Below are positions 38,720 through 48,694 of a stretch of 64,000 nucleotides of DNA, in pieces; position 1 is the stretch's first letter; every line of letters starts with the position of its first letter. Source of the stretch: an uncultured Prevotellaceae bacterium (lineage in GTDB: Bacteria > Bacteroidota > Bacteroidia > Bacteroidales > Bacteroidaceae); assembly GCA_946185485.1 (NCBI GenBank), contig CAMHJQ010000012.1, forward strand, positions 29,205 to 93,204. The letters run 5' to 3'. Below the pieces are notes generated by a model. The model was given only the letters and a program-made list of their open reading frames with translations, searched no databases and had not been told where the DNA came from. A program made the translations under genes and the position numbers.

Positions 38720-39838
38720 ATGAATGAGTTAAGAGTAATCATCAGCGGTGGCGGCACGGGAGGTCACATCTTCCCGGCCGTGTCGATAGCGAATGCCGTC
38801 AAGGCCCTGCGCCCGGACGCCAAGATTCTGTTTGTGGGGGCCTTGGGACGCATGGAGATGCAGCGCGTGCCTGCCGCTGGCTACGAGATAAAAGGTCTGC
38901 CCATCCAGGGCTTTGACCGCAAGAACCTGCTGAACAATATCAAGGTGCTCTTCAAGATATGGAAGAGCCAGTGCATGGCCAAGAAGATTATCAAGGAGTT
39001 CCGGCCGCAGGTGGCTGTGGGCGTCGGCGGCTACGCCAGTGGTCCCACGCTCAACATGGCAGCCGCCAAGGGCATCCCCTGTCTGTTGCAGGAGCAGAAC
39101 TCGTATGCCGGCGTCACCAACAAACTGCTGGCCAAGAAGGCAGCAAAGATCTGTGTGGCCTACGAGGGCATGGAGCGCTTCTTCCCTGCCGACAAGATCA
39201 TGCTGACCGGCAACCCCGTGCGCCAGCAACTGCTGGAGACCACGCTGAAGCACGACGATGCCGTGCGCTCCTTCGGTTTCGACCCCGCCAGGAAAATCAT
39301 CCTGCTGGTCGGTGGCAGCCTGGGGGCCCGCACCATCAACGAGAGTGTGCTGCAGCACCTGGACCTCATCAAGCATAGCGGCATCCAGTTCATCTGGCAG
39401 ACGGGCAAGTACTACAGTGCCGAAATCGCCGAGCGCCTGAAGGGACAGGACATCCCCAACCTGAAGGTCACCGACTTCATCACCGATATGGGTGCTGCCT
39501 ACAAGGCTGCCGACCTGGTCATCAGCCGTGCAGGCGCCGGTTCCATCAGCGAGTTCTGCCTGCTGGGCAAGCCGGTCATCCTGGTGCCTTCGCCCAATGT
39601 GGCTGAGGACCATCAGACGAAGAATGCGCTGGCACTGGTCAGCAAGCAGGCCGCCCTCTATGTCAAGGACGCAGAGGCTCCGCAGCTGTTGTTGCCGCTG
39701 GCCCTTGATACGGTCAAGGACGACAGCAAGCTGCAAAGCCTGAGCGAGCACATCCTGCAGATGGCATTGCCCGACTCGGCAGAAATCATTGCCAAGGAAG
39801 TGCTCAAGTTAGCAGAAGGTGAAAAGGTAAAAAGGTAA
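38720..39838 (+). CDS. murG: UDP-GlcNAc:undecaprenyl-PP-MurNAc-pentapeptide transferase
   Basis: IISGGGTGGHIFPAVSIA; QEQNSYAGVTNK; SRAGAGSISEF. Confidence 0.95.
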   Translation: MNELRVIISGGGTGGHIFPAVSIANAVKALRPDAKILFVGALGRMEMQRVPAAGYEIKGLPIQGFDRKNLLNNIKVLFKIWKSQCMAKKIIKEFRPQVAVGVGGYASGPTLNMAAAKGIPCLLQEQNSYAGVTNKLLAKKAAKICVAYEGMERFFPADKIMLTGNPVRQQLLETTLKHDDAVRSFGFDPARKIILLVGGSLGARTINESVLQHLDLIKHSGIQFIWQTGKYYSAEIAERLKGQDIPNLKVTDFITDMGAAYKAADLVISRAGAGSISEFCLLGKPVILVPSPNVAEDHQTKNALALVSKQAALYVKDAEAPQLLLPLALDTVKDDSKLQSLSEHILQMALPDSAEIIAKEVLKLAEGEKVKR

Positions 39839-39870
39839 AAAAGTAAAAAAGTAAAAAGGAAAAAAAGTAA

Positions 39871-41253
39871 ATGGACATCAAGGATATAAAAGCCGTCTAC
39901 TTCGTCGGTGCCGGCGGCATCGGTATGAGTGCCATCGCCCGCTACTTCATCAGTCGCGGACTGGTGGTGGGCGGCTACGACAAGACACCGAGCACGCTGA
40001 CGCGCCAGCTGGAGAAGGAGGGCATGCTCATCCACTATGAAGAGGACGTCGACGACATCCCCCGTGCCTGCAAGACCCCCCAGTCGTGTCTGGTCATCTA
40101 TACGCCGGCCATCCCCGCCGAGCATCTGGAACTGCAGTATTTCCGCAAGAACGGCTTTGAGATTCAGAAGCGCGCGCAGGTGCTGGGCACGCTGACGCGC
40201 CAGCATAAGGGACTGTGTGTGGCTGGTACCCACGGCAAGACAACCACCAGCACGATGTGTGCACACATCATGCACCAGAGCCACCTCGACTGCAACGCCT
40301 TCCTGGGCGGTATCTCCAAGAACTACGGCACCAACTACATCCTGTCCGACTCCGACTATGTGGTCATCGAGGCCGACGAGTTTGACCGCTCGTTCCACTG
40401 GCTGTCGCCCTATATGACGGTCATCACCAGTACCGACCCCGACCACCTGGACATCTATGGCACCAAGGAGGCTTACTTAGAGAGCTTCCGCCACTATACG
40501 GAGCTCATCCAGCCCGAGGGGGCACTCATCATCCACCGTGGCTTGGAGATGCAGGAGGCACTGCCCGAGGGTGTGCGCCGCTACGACTATGCGCTGACGG
40601 AGGGTGACTTCCATGCCGAGAACATCCGCATCCACAACGGCGACATCACCTTCGACTTCGTCTCGCCCATCGAGTCGGTCAAGAACATCCGGCTCGGACA
40701 GCCCGTGCCCATCAATATCGAGAACGGTGTGGCCGCCATGGCCATGGCCCAGCTGGCAGGCTGTACGGCCGACGAGCTGCGCATCGGCATGAAGACCTAC
40801 GGTGGCGTGGACCGTCGCTTCGACTTCAAGATCAAGAACGACCAGCTGGTGTTCCTCAGCGATTATGCCCACCACCCCAAGGAGATATACCAGAGTGCAC
40901 GCAGCATCCGTGAGCTCTACAAGGACCGCAAGATTACGGCCATCTTCCAGCCACACCTCTACACCCGCACCCGCGACTTCTACCATGAGTTTGCCGATGC
41001 GCTGAGCCTGCTCGACGAGGTCGTGCTGACGGAGATCTATCCTGCCCGTGAACAACCCATCGAGGGTGTCACCTCGCAGCTCATCTATGACAACCTGCGT
41101 GCCGGGGTCGAGAAACAACTCATCCGCAAGGACGACGTCCTGTCGTTTGTCCGCTCACACCAGTTCGATGTGCTCATCGTGCTGGGAGCCGGCGACCTGG
41201 ACAACTATGTGCCGCAGATAACACAGATACTGAAAGAGAAACAGAAGAAATAG
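39871..41253 (+). CDS. murC: UDP-N-acetylmuramate-L-alanine ligase
   Basis: VAGTHGKTTTSTMCAHIM; SDYAHHPKEI; FQPHLYTRTRDF. Confidence 0.95.
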   Translation: MDIKDIKAVYFVGAGGIGMSAIARYFISRGLVVGGYDKTPSTLTRQLEKEGMLIHYEEDVDDIPRACKTPQSCLVIYTPAIPAEHLELQYFRKNGFEIQKRAQVLGTLTRQHKGLCVAGTHGKTTTSTMCAHIMHQSHLDCNAFLGGISKNYGTNYILSDSDYVVIEADEFDRSFHWLSPYMTVITSTDPDHLDIYGTKEAYLESFRHYTELIQPEGALIIHRGLEMQEALPEGVRRYDYALTEGDFHAENIRIHNGDITFDFVSPIESVKNIRLGQPVPINIENGVAAMAMAQLAGCTADELRIGMKTYGGVDRRFDFKIKNDQLVFLSDYAHHPKEIYQSARSIRELYKDRKITAIFQPHLYTRTRDFYHEFADALSLLDEVVLTEIYPAREQPIEGVTSQLIYDNLRAGVEKQLIRKDDVLSFVRSHQFDVLIVLGAGDLDNYVPQITQILKEKQKK

Positions 41254-41257
41254 AAGC

Positions 41258-42007
41258 ATGAGTCAAATCTGGAAGAAAACCATCATCGTCATGGTAGACA
41301 TCCTGCTGGCTGTCTATCTCGTCTTCTCCGTCACGACATTCAACCGCCCTGACGAGCTGTCAAATGTCTGTACCGAAGTGAAGATAGACATTACGGACGA
41401 CATGGTGAAGGGTTTTCTGAATCCAGACGATGTCAAGGCGCAACTGCAGCATGCCAGGCTCTATCCCCTGGGCGACCCCCTGTCGGAGGTGAACATCCGC
41501 AAGATTGAGGAGTCGCTCTGCCAGAACCTGCTGGTGGAGACGGCCCAGTGCTGGAAGACACAGACGGGCAAGGTGTGCATCCAGCTGAAGCAGCGCCTGC
41601 CTGTAGTGCGTGTCAAGGCGGACAATGGCGACGACTATTACCTGGACTCGCATGGAAAAATCCTGCCAAGTGCAGGGTATGCCAGCGACCTGGTGGTGGC
41701 CACGGGAAGAATTTCCCGGAAGTATGCCCAGAAGCACCTGACGGACATTGGCAATTTCCTCATCGGCAACAAGATCTGGCGCCAGCAGGTGGAGCAGCTC
41801 AATGTGTTGGGCGACGGTTCGGTGGAGATGGTGCCGCGCGTAGGCAACCATATCGTCTACCTGGGTGAGCCCACAGACATTGCCCGCAAGCTGGAGCGGC
41901 TGGAGAAGTTCTATCAGTACGGACTGTCCAAGGCCGGCTGGAACAAGTATTCCTATATCAGCCTGGAGTTCGACAACCAGATTATCTGCAAAAAGAGAAG
42001 TAGTTAA
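41258..42007 (+). CDS. ftsQ: FtsQ-like cell division protein
   Basis: Single TM then POTRA/FtsQ-like region; position between murC and ftsA. Confidence 0.8.
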   Translation: MSQIWKKTIIVMVDILLAVYLVFSVTTFNRPDELSNVCTEVKIDITDDMVKGFLNPDDVKAQLQHARLYPLGDPLSEVNIRKIEESLCQNLLVETAQCWKTQTGKVCIQLKQRLPVVRVKADNGDDYYLDSHGKILPSAGYASDLVVATGRISRKYAQKHLTDIGNFLIGNKIWRQQVEQLNVLGDGSVEMVPRVGNHIVYLGEPTDIARKLERLEKFYQYGLSKAGWNKYSYISLEFDNQIICKKRSS

Positions 42008-42036
42008 GAAATTAGGGAAGTTAAGAAGTTAAGTAT

Positions 42037-43485
42037 ATGGCAAAGGATTTTATTGTAGCAATCGAAATGGGGTCATCGAAAATGACCGGTGTTGCGGGAA
42101 AGAAGAATCTTGACGGGAGCATCCAGGTGCTGGCATGCGTCAAGGAGGATTCCTCTTCGTTTATCCGCAAGGGTGTGGTTTACAACATCGACAAGACTGC
42201 TCAGTGCCTGACCAGTATCGTCAACAAGCTGGAGAAGCAGCTGAAGACGGTCGTTACACAGGTCTATGTAGGCGTTGGAGGACAGTCTATCCGCTCTGTT
42301 CGCAATGTGATTACCCACGATCTGCCTGTCGAGACGCAGGTGACACAAGATATGGTGATAGAACTGATGGACTCGAACCGCAACATGAAGTACCCCGACC
42401 AGCAGATTATCGATGCTGCTGTGCAGGAGTACCGTGTGGACTCTCAGTACCAGCTGGACCCTGTGGGTATTCAGTGCTCGCACATCGAGGGCAACTTCCT
42501 CAACATCCTGCAGCGCAAGACGTTCTACAACAATCTCAATAAATGCTTCGAGACGGCAGGCATCAATGTCGCCGAGATGTATCTGGCGCCGTTGGCCCTG
42601 GCCGACAGCGTGCTGACCGAAACCGAGAAGCGGTCGGGCTGCGCACTTGTTGACCTGGGTGCCGACACGACCACGGTGAGCGTCTATTCGAAGAACGTGC
42701 TGCGCCACCTGGCTGTCATCCCCTTGGGCATCAACAACATCATCAAGGACATTGCTTCCTTGCAGATGGAGGAGAGAGACGCCGAGAAGATGATGCTGAA
42801 ATATGCCAGCGCCTATACCGACAACAGCGAGATCGACAACAACATGAAGTATGCTGTCGACAGCGACCGCCAGGTGGAGGCCCGTAAGTTCATCGAGATT
42901 GTGGAAGGCCGTCTGGAGGAAATCATCGCCAACGTCTGGTGCCAGGTTCCGGAGGAATACTGCGACAAGCTGTTGGGCGGCATCATCCTGACGGGTGGCG
43001 GCTCCAACATGAAGGACATCGAGAAGGCTTTCCGCAACTATATCCACATCGACAAGATCCGCATTGCCAAGTTCGTGACGCAGACCATCACGTCGACCAT
43101 CGCGGAAATCAATGCCCACGACGGCAAGATGAATACCGTGCTGGGCCTGCTGGCCAAGGGCGACATCAACTGTGCCGGCAGCGAGATTGTTCCCAATGGC
43201 GACCTCTTCTCACAGCCGAAGGTGACGCAGGCCGAGACCATGGAGCAGCGTCGTGCCCGCCAGGCTACCGAGATTCCTGCCGGCGTGGTGCGCACCGCCG
43301 AGGAGACACGCCGTGCTGAGGAGGAGGCCCGCATGAAGAAGGAAGAGGAGGAGCGCATCGCCCGCGAGAAAGCCGAGGCCGAGGCTCGCGAGCAGGAACG
43401 CATCCGCCGGGAGAATAGCACTTGGAACAAGCTGGGCCGCTGGCTGAAGAAGACAGCCGCCGAGATAGTCAAGGAAGAGGAGTAA
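42037..43485 (+). CDS. ftsA: Cell division protein FtsA
   Basis: FIVAIEMGSSKMTGVAG; ALVDLGADTTTVSVY; IILTGGGSNMKDI. Confidence 0.95.
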   Translation: MAKDFIVAIEMGSSKMTGVAGKKNLDGSIQVLACVKEDSSSFIRKGVVYNIDKTAQCLTSIVNKLEKQLKTVVTQVYVGVGGQSIRSVRNVITHDLPVETQVTQDMVIELMDSNRNMKYPDQQIIDAAVQEYRVDSQYQLDPVGIQCSHIEGNFLNILQRKTFYNNLNKCFETAGINVAEMYLAPLALADSVLTETEKRSGCALVDLGADTTTVSVYSKNVLRHLAVIPLGINNIIKDIASLQMEERDAEKMMLKYASAYTDNSEIDNNMKYAVDSDRQVEARKFIEIVEGRLEEIIANVWCQVPEEYCDKLLGGIILTGGGSNMKDIEKAFRNYIHIDKIRIAKFVTQTITSTIAEINAHDGKMNTVLGLLAKGDINCAGSEIVPNGDLFSQPKVTQAETMEQRRARQATEIPAGVVRTAEETRRAEEEARMKKEEEERIAREKAEAEAREQERIRRENSTWNKLGRWLKKTAAEIVKEEE

Positions 43486-43559
43486 ACGTCAAAGAGGATT
43501 GCACCTTTCGCAAATCATACATTTCAAACTTCACATTTCAAACGTCAAAGATTATATTT

Positions 43560-44879
43560 ATGGACAACAACATATTGCTCGATTTCGGTGAGCCCGAAAA
43601 GGAAAACAGCATCATCAAGGTGATTGGTGTAGGCGGTGGTGGCGGCAATGCCGTCAACCATATGTATCGCGAAGGCATTCACGACGTGACCTTCGTGCTT
43701 TGTAATACGGATGCGCAGGCCCTGAACGACTCCCCCGTCCCAGTGCACCTGCAGTTAGGTGCCGAGGGTCTTGGTGCCGGCAACAAGCCCGAGAAGGCTC
43801 GTGCCGCTGCCGAGGAGAGTCTCGACGACATCAAGAACATGCTGGCTGACGGCACGCGCATGGCCTTCATCACCGCCGGTATGGGCGGTGGCACGGGCAC
43901 TGGTGCCGCTCCCGTGATAGCCCGTGTGTCGAAGGAGATGGGCATCCTGACCGTCGGTATCGTCACCATTCCCTTCCGTTTCGAGGGTGACCGCAAGATT
44001 GACCAGGCCCTGGACGGCGTGGAGGAGATGGCCAAGCACGTGGATGCCCTGCTCGTCATCAACAACGAGCGCCTGCGCGAGATCTATCCCGAGCTGTCCG
44101 TCCTCGATGCCTTCGGCAAGGCCGACGACACGCTGAGCGTCGCCGCCAAGTCCATCGCCGAGATCATCACTGTCCACGGACTCATCAACCTCGACTTCAA
44201 CGACGTGAAGACCGTGCTGAAGGACGGTGGCGTCGCCATCATGTCCACCGGCTACGGTGAGGGCGAAGGCCGTGTGAAGAAAGCCATCGACGACGCCCTC
44301 AACTCGCCGCTGCTCAACGACAACGACGTCTTTAACTCGAAGAAGATCCTGCTGAGCATCTCCTTTGCGGGTTCTAAGGACGGTAAGGACTCGCTGATGA
44401 TGGAGGAGATGAACGATGTCAACGAGTTCATGGCCAAGTTTGGCGACTTCGAAATCAAGTGGGGACTGGCTACCGATCCCGAGCTGGGCAAGAAGGTGAA
44501 GGTGACCATCCTTGCCACCGGTTTCGGCATTGAGAATGTCGACGGCATGTCGAGCCATCGCCAGCGTCACAACACCCAGGAGGAAGCCACGCGCATTGCC
44601 GCCGAACAGGAGGCCGAAGCCAAGCGCATGGACCGTCGCAACCGCTACTATGGCGGCGACAGCCAGACGCGTCGCTACAAGCGTCGTCCGCACATCTACC
44701 TGTTCCGCCCCGAGGACCTAGACAACGACGATGTCATCTCTGCCGTGGAGCAGACGCCAACCTACAAGCGTACGCGCGACATCCTGGACAGCATCTACTC
44801 CCAGGCCAGCGGCGAGGACCTGCTGAAGTCGGAGATTCCCCAGCCCGAGGTCATCCAAGGAACCATCAAGTTCTCGTAA
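43560..44879 (+). CDS. ftsZ: Cell division protein FtsZ
   Basis: IKVIGVGGGGGNAVNHM; GMGGGTGTGAAPVIA; start trimmed to MDNNILLDFGEP. Confidence 0.96.
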   Translation: MDNNILLDFGEPEKENSIIKVIGVGGGGGNAVNHMYREGIHDVTFVLCNTDAQALNDSPVPVHLQLGAEGLGAGNKPEKARAAAEESLDDIKNMLADGTRMAFITAGMGGGTGTGAAPVIARVSKEMGILTVGIVTIPFRFEGDRKIDQALDGVEEMAKHVDALLVINNERLREIYPELSVLDAFGKADDTLSVAAKSIAEIITVHGLINLDFNDVKTVLKDGGVAIMSTGYGEGEGRVKKAIDDALNSPLLNDNDVFNSKKILLSISFAGSKDGKDSLMMEEMNDVNEFMAKFGDFEIKWGLATDPELGKKVKVTILATGFGIENVDGMSSHRQRHNTQEEATRIAAEQEAEAKRMDRRNRYYGGDSQTRRYKRRPHIYLFRPEDLDNDDVISAVEQTPTYKRTRDILDSIYSQASGEDLLKSEIPQPEVIQGTIKFS

Positions 44880-44884
44880 GTACA

Positions 44885-44940
44885 AAAAAAAAAATCGAGC
44901 TCGTTCACGCTTCGTTGAAGCATGAGCGAGCTCGATTTTT
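44885..44940. terminator. Bidirectional rho-independent terminator after ftsZ
   Basis: aaaaatcgagctcgttca...tgagcgagctcgattttt stem flanked by A-tract and T-tract. Confidence 0.85.
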
Positions 44941-44942
44941 AT

Positions 44943-45046
44943 GCTTACTTCACCACGACCTTGCGGACGATGATTTGAGCATTGGCAGTGGTCTCGCTGG
45001 ACGACAAGAATAGTAATACCCCTGAGGGTGTCCAAGTTGTAGTCTC
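44943..45046 (-). pseudogene. Possible remnant of a Bacteroidetes C-terminal (T9SS-type) sorting segment
   Basis: Minus strand reads YNLDTLRGITILVV in one frame and, after an apparent frameshift, SSETTANAQIIVRKVVVK* in another. Confidence 0.35.
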
Positions 45047-45048
45047 TG

Positions 45049-46134
45049 TTAGTGGCGCTGGCGACGGACACTGATGCGGGCATTGCCGGAAGAGGACGAC
45101 GAACTGCTGCTCTTTGACTTGGTGCGCTTGACCTTTGCTGTGGTTCTACCACCAGAACGTTTGGACGCCGACTTCTTGGCAGCCTTGAGCTGGCGCGGGT
45201 CGAGCTTGGCGATGGAGTCGAGGGAGTCCTTCTTGTGCTGGTCGCCGAAGATGTTCTGCTCGAAGGCCTTCAGCTCGGCCTCGATGCGCTGCTGCTCCTT
45301 GGCGAGGGCAGAGTCGTTGGGGCAGTACTGGGCGAGGGTCTTGCCAAGCATATTGTTGGTCTTGTAGATCTTTCCCTCGTAGCGGTTCAGCGTAAAATAG
45401 TCCTCCATCGACATGACGGCGGCATTGTTGAGGTTCGACGTCATCACGGTCTGACGGCTGAGGAAGGGCTCCACGTCGGTATACTTCACCCAAAAGAGGG
45501 GGTACTTGGAGGCTTCGCCGCCGAAGTCATCCTCGCGGATCATGACGGGGCAGATGGCCTGCACCTTGCGGTGGAAGGTGGAGTTGGCATCGTCGAAGTA
45601 GGCACTCTCCTTGAGGTAGTACATCTTGACCTCTGCGGAGGGTATGTCGCTGTTGTCGACGCGCAGCTTGCCGTCGCGCTCCTCGTAGAAGATATGGTAG
45701 TTGTCGAGGACGGTCTTCATCTGTACGCGTGCCGAGTCGGTGAACACCTCGTTGCCGTCCAGTCGGTATTCATAGACGGGGATGTAGCCGTTGAGTGCCA
45801 GCTTGAAGACGTATGTAAAGAGGTTGAGCTGCTTGTCGATAGGCTCCACGGGATAGTAGAGTCCGGCGTTGGCATCGGCATTGAGGTCAATCTCGCGATA
45901 GATGTCGCGTCGCCACACGACATTCTGAGGCATGTCCACAGCGGTAGGAAACATGAGGCGTGCACGCATGGTCATGCCTTGGTTCTGCGTCTTCTGGCCT
46001 TTCTGCTGGGCCTGCTGACGACGTGCCTTAGGCTGGGCCTGCGCTGATAAAGGTAAAAAGATAAAAAGGTAAAAAAGTAAAATACCTTTTACCGCTACCT
46101 TATACCATAACTGATTATTTATATTCTTCTTCAT
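45049..46134 (-). CDS. gldN: Type IX secretion protein GldN/PorN
   Basis: PQNVVWRRDIYREIDLNADANAGLYYP; downstream of gldM. Confidence 0.92.
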   Translation of the reverse strand: MKKNINNQLWYKVAVKGILLFYLFIFLPLSAQAQPKARRQQAQQKGQKTQNQGMTMRARLMFPTAVDMPQNVVWRRDIYREIDLNADANAGLYYPVEPIDKQLNLFTYVFKLALNGYIPVYEYRLDGNEVFTDSARVQMKTVLDNYHIFYEERDGKLRVDNSDIPSAEVKMYYLKESAYFDDANSTFHRKVQAICPVMIREDDFGGEASKYPLFWVKYTDVEPFLSRQTVMTSNLNNAAVMSMEDYFTLNRYEGKIYKTNNMLGKTLAQYCPNDSALAKEQQRIEAELKAFEQNIFGDQHKKDSLDSIAKLDPRQLKAAKKSASKRSGGRTTAKVKRTKSKSSSSSSSSGNARISVRRQRH

Positions 46135-46168
46135 ATCTTTACTTTTTTACTTTTTTACCTTTTTACCT

Positions 46169-47734
46169 TTACTTGACGATGACCTCCATCGAGGTGTTCA
46201 GCTTGCGTGAGATGCCGTCAGGACCGATGGCCGTCACGCGTGAGATATAGAAGCGCTTGTTGCGCTGTAGCTTGCGGAAGGTGTCCTTCTGTCGGGCAGA
46301 GAAGCTGGAACCCTCGCTGACCATCGGCACGGCATTACCCATGTTGTCGAAGAAAACGGTCTCGAAGGACTGCACCTTGAAGGCAATGTCGAGGATGCCG
46401 TCGTCGATGGCTGCCCCGATGCCGTCGACCGACATCAGTTGCGCCTTCGACAGGCCGCCGCCCTTATAGCGCACAGGGCTGCCGCTCTCGTCCTTCATGG
46501 CGATGTACGGCGTCGGGTCAGGCAGGCGGCGCACACGGAACGTAAACTGTCCCATCTGCTGCGGGCGCCCTGTATTGGTGGAGGTCACGGTGATGGTGAC
46601 GTTCTGACCTACCGCCGTAGGACGTGCGATATAACGTCCGGGGCCTGTAGGCTGCAGCGTACCACCCGTCATCGTTGCCTGTACCTTGTTGACGGGTACG
46701 CCCGGCACCGACACGCTCAGGGGGTTGTTGTAGCCGGCATAGAGCACGTTCATGAGGTCGGCGCTGACCGTGGCCGACGGGTCTACCACGGTATATTTCT
46801 GCTCGAAGTCGCGCCTCAGCATCTCGCCGTTACCATTCTCCACCTGTATGTAGCCAGCGAGTGTGAAGTCACCAGTGCGACCCGTCACCGTCTCGTAGAG
46901 TCCGCCAGGCAGGTTTACCTCCTTGCCGCCGATGAATATCTGCGGCACCTGGGTGGTATCAACGGCAGCCATGACGATGCGTGCCGAGAACTTGTCACCA
47001 CGCACGATGGTCTGCGAGTTGGGGATGACGAAGGCGTTCAGCGCGTTCACGCGGATATCCTTCACGTCGATGTTCGACACCAGCGTATGCAGCACCGTAC
47101 CCTCGGCATAGCGCACGTCGTTCTGCAACTTGCTCAGCAGGGTGACGGCGGCAGCGGTAGGCATCGACTCAAACATGTACTCCTGCCAGTTCTTGCCCAT
47201 GGCCTTGGCATTCTTGGGAATGTCCGTCGTCAGGTTCGAGGCAATCATCTTCTTGTGGTTATAGTCTGTCACCATGCCCAGCAGTGCCACCCTGTATTTG
47301 TTGATAGCATCGTACAGCTCCTGGCCGCGGCCCCGACTGGGTGACAGCATGACCTGATTGGCAGCCTCGATGTCTTCCTTGTTGCGGATATTGCGCACGT
47401 CGCCGTCGTCACCGTCAGCCTCGCGTACAATGGCCTCCTTCAGTTCGTCGGCCAGGTTGTAGAGCTTGTTGCTCATTTCCTTCACCTGCTGCGACTTGTC
47501 GTACCACTGCTTCACCTTCTGGGGGTTCTTCTTCATCTGGACGGCAAAGTCGTCGTATATCGCCTGGTTCTCATTGGTGGCATTGATGGTGGTGCGCTTG
47601 AGGCTCTCCTCGACCAAGGAGAATCCGTTGAGCACCTCCGTAGAGACGTTCAATGCCAGCATCGCCATCAGCACCACGTACATCAGGTTGATCATCTTCT
47701 GGCGAGGGGAGACCGGTCTTTTCTTGATTGCCAT
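46169..47734 (-). CDS. gldM: Type IX secretion protein GldM/PorM
   Basis: PRQKMINLMYVVLMAMLALNVSTEVLNGF. Confidence 0.95.
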   Translation of the reverse strand: MAIKKRPVSPRQKMINLMYVVLMAMLALNVSTEVLNGFSLVEESLKRTTINATNENQAIYDDFAVQMKKNPQKVKQWYDKSQQVKEMSNKLYNLADELKEAIVREADGDDGDVRNIRNKEDIEAANQVMLSPSRGRGQELYDAINKYRVALLGMVTDYNHKKMIASNLTTDIPKNAKAMGKNWQEYMFESMPTAAAVTLLSKLQNDVRYAEGTVLHTLVSNIDVKDIRVNALNAFVIPNSQTIVRGDKFSARIVMAAVDTTQVPQIFIGGKEVNLPGGLYETVTGRTGDFTLAGYIQVENGNGEMLRRDFEQKYTVVDPSATVSADLMNVLYAGYNNPLSVSVPGVPVNKVQATMTGGTLQPTGPGRYIARPTAVGQNVTITVTSTNTGRPQQMGQFTFRVRRLPDPTPYIAMKDESGSPVRYKGGGLSKAQLMSVDGIGAAIDDGILDIAFKVQSFETVFFDNMGNAVPMVSEGSSFSARQKDTFRKLQRNKRFYISRVTAIGPDGISRKLNTSMEVIVK

Positions 47735-47777
47735 TCTTTCTTTTTTTTCGATGTTTCGATGTTTCGAAGATTCGATG

Positions 47778-48599
47778 TTAAATATTAGCCCTTACCTGCA
47801 TAGCTTCAATCATGCGGGCATAGATTTTGTTCAGTTCCTGAATCTGCTCGGCCATGTGGCGTGTCTGCTCGTTGATTTCGTCGATGGTGCTGATCTGCGA
47901 CGAGGCACTCTTCAGCTGCATCTCGTAGACACGGCTGATGCCCGTCAGCGTGCGGTTCAGGTTCTCCATCTCCTCAGAGTCGCGGGTCAGGCGCTGGCTC
48001 TGCTCCGATACCTGCGTCAGCATCTCCGTCAAGCGGTTCAACTCGTCGATGTAGTTCGATGTGGCCTCCTTAAGTTCCTCACCCATGGGCAGGGGCTCAG
48101 ACTGTGCAACCACACCGGCACCGACTACGCCGCCGCCGACCGTTCCTGTGCCGCCAGCAAAGTTGACAGAGCTACCACCCTCCCAGCGGGCAGCCTCGTC
48201 ACCGTTGCCGACGACGCCGCCGACATTGGTTCCGCCACCGTTGATGATGACCGTTCCGCCACCCACAACACCGGCAACATCACTGCCAGCAACGGCACCT
48301 GCCGTCGTACCTTCAGCTTGCTGCACCTCATCATCCATGTGGATGTCGAGGTCCATGCCGTCCGTCGTCTTGTCGAAGGGACGGTCAAAGGCCGAGATGA
48401 AGAACACAAACACCTCGGTGCCCATGCCTAAGAACAGGAAGAAGTTAGCTCCCGGCAGGTGCGTCAACTTGAAAAGCGTACCCAGGATCACAATAGATGC
48501 ACCCCAGCTGTAGGCATAGTTCAGGAACGTCTGTCCCGGCACGCTGTCCATCCACTTCTGCAAGCGGTAGACGATATTCAGTTTACTATATGTAGTCAT
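47778..48599 (-). CDS. gldL: Type IX secretion protein GldL/PorL
   Basis: YSWGASIVILGTLFKLTHLPGANFFLFLGMGTEVFVFFISAFDRP. Confidence 0.95.
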   Translation of the reverse strand: MTTYSKLNIVYRLQKWMDSVPGQTFLNYAYSWGASIVILGTLFKLTHLPGANFFLFLGMGTEVFVFFISAFDRPFDKTTDGMDLDIHMDDEVQQAEGTTAGAVAGSDVAGVVGGGTVIINGGGTNVGGVVGNGDEAARWEGGSSVNFAGGTGTVGGGVVGAGVVAQSEPLPMGEELKEATSNYIDELNRLTEMLTQVSEQSQRLTRDSEEMENLNRTLTGISRVYEMQLKSASSQISTIDEINEQTRHMAEQIQELNKIYARMIEAMQVRANI

Positions 48600-48694
48600 T
48601 CTATTTGAAATTTGAAGTTTGAAATTTGAAGTTTGAAGTTTATGATTACTTCTTACATCATACATCAGCCATCATACATCTTACATCAGCCATC

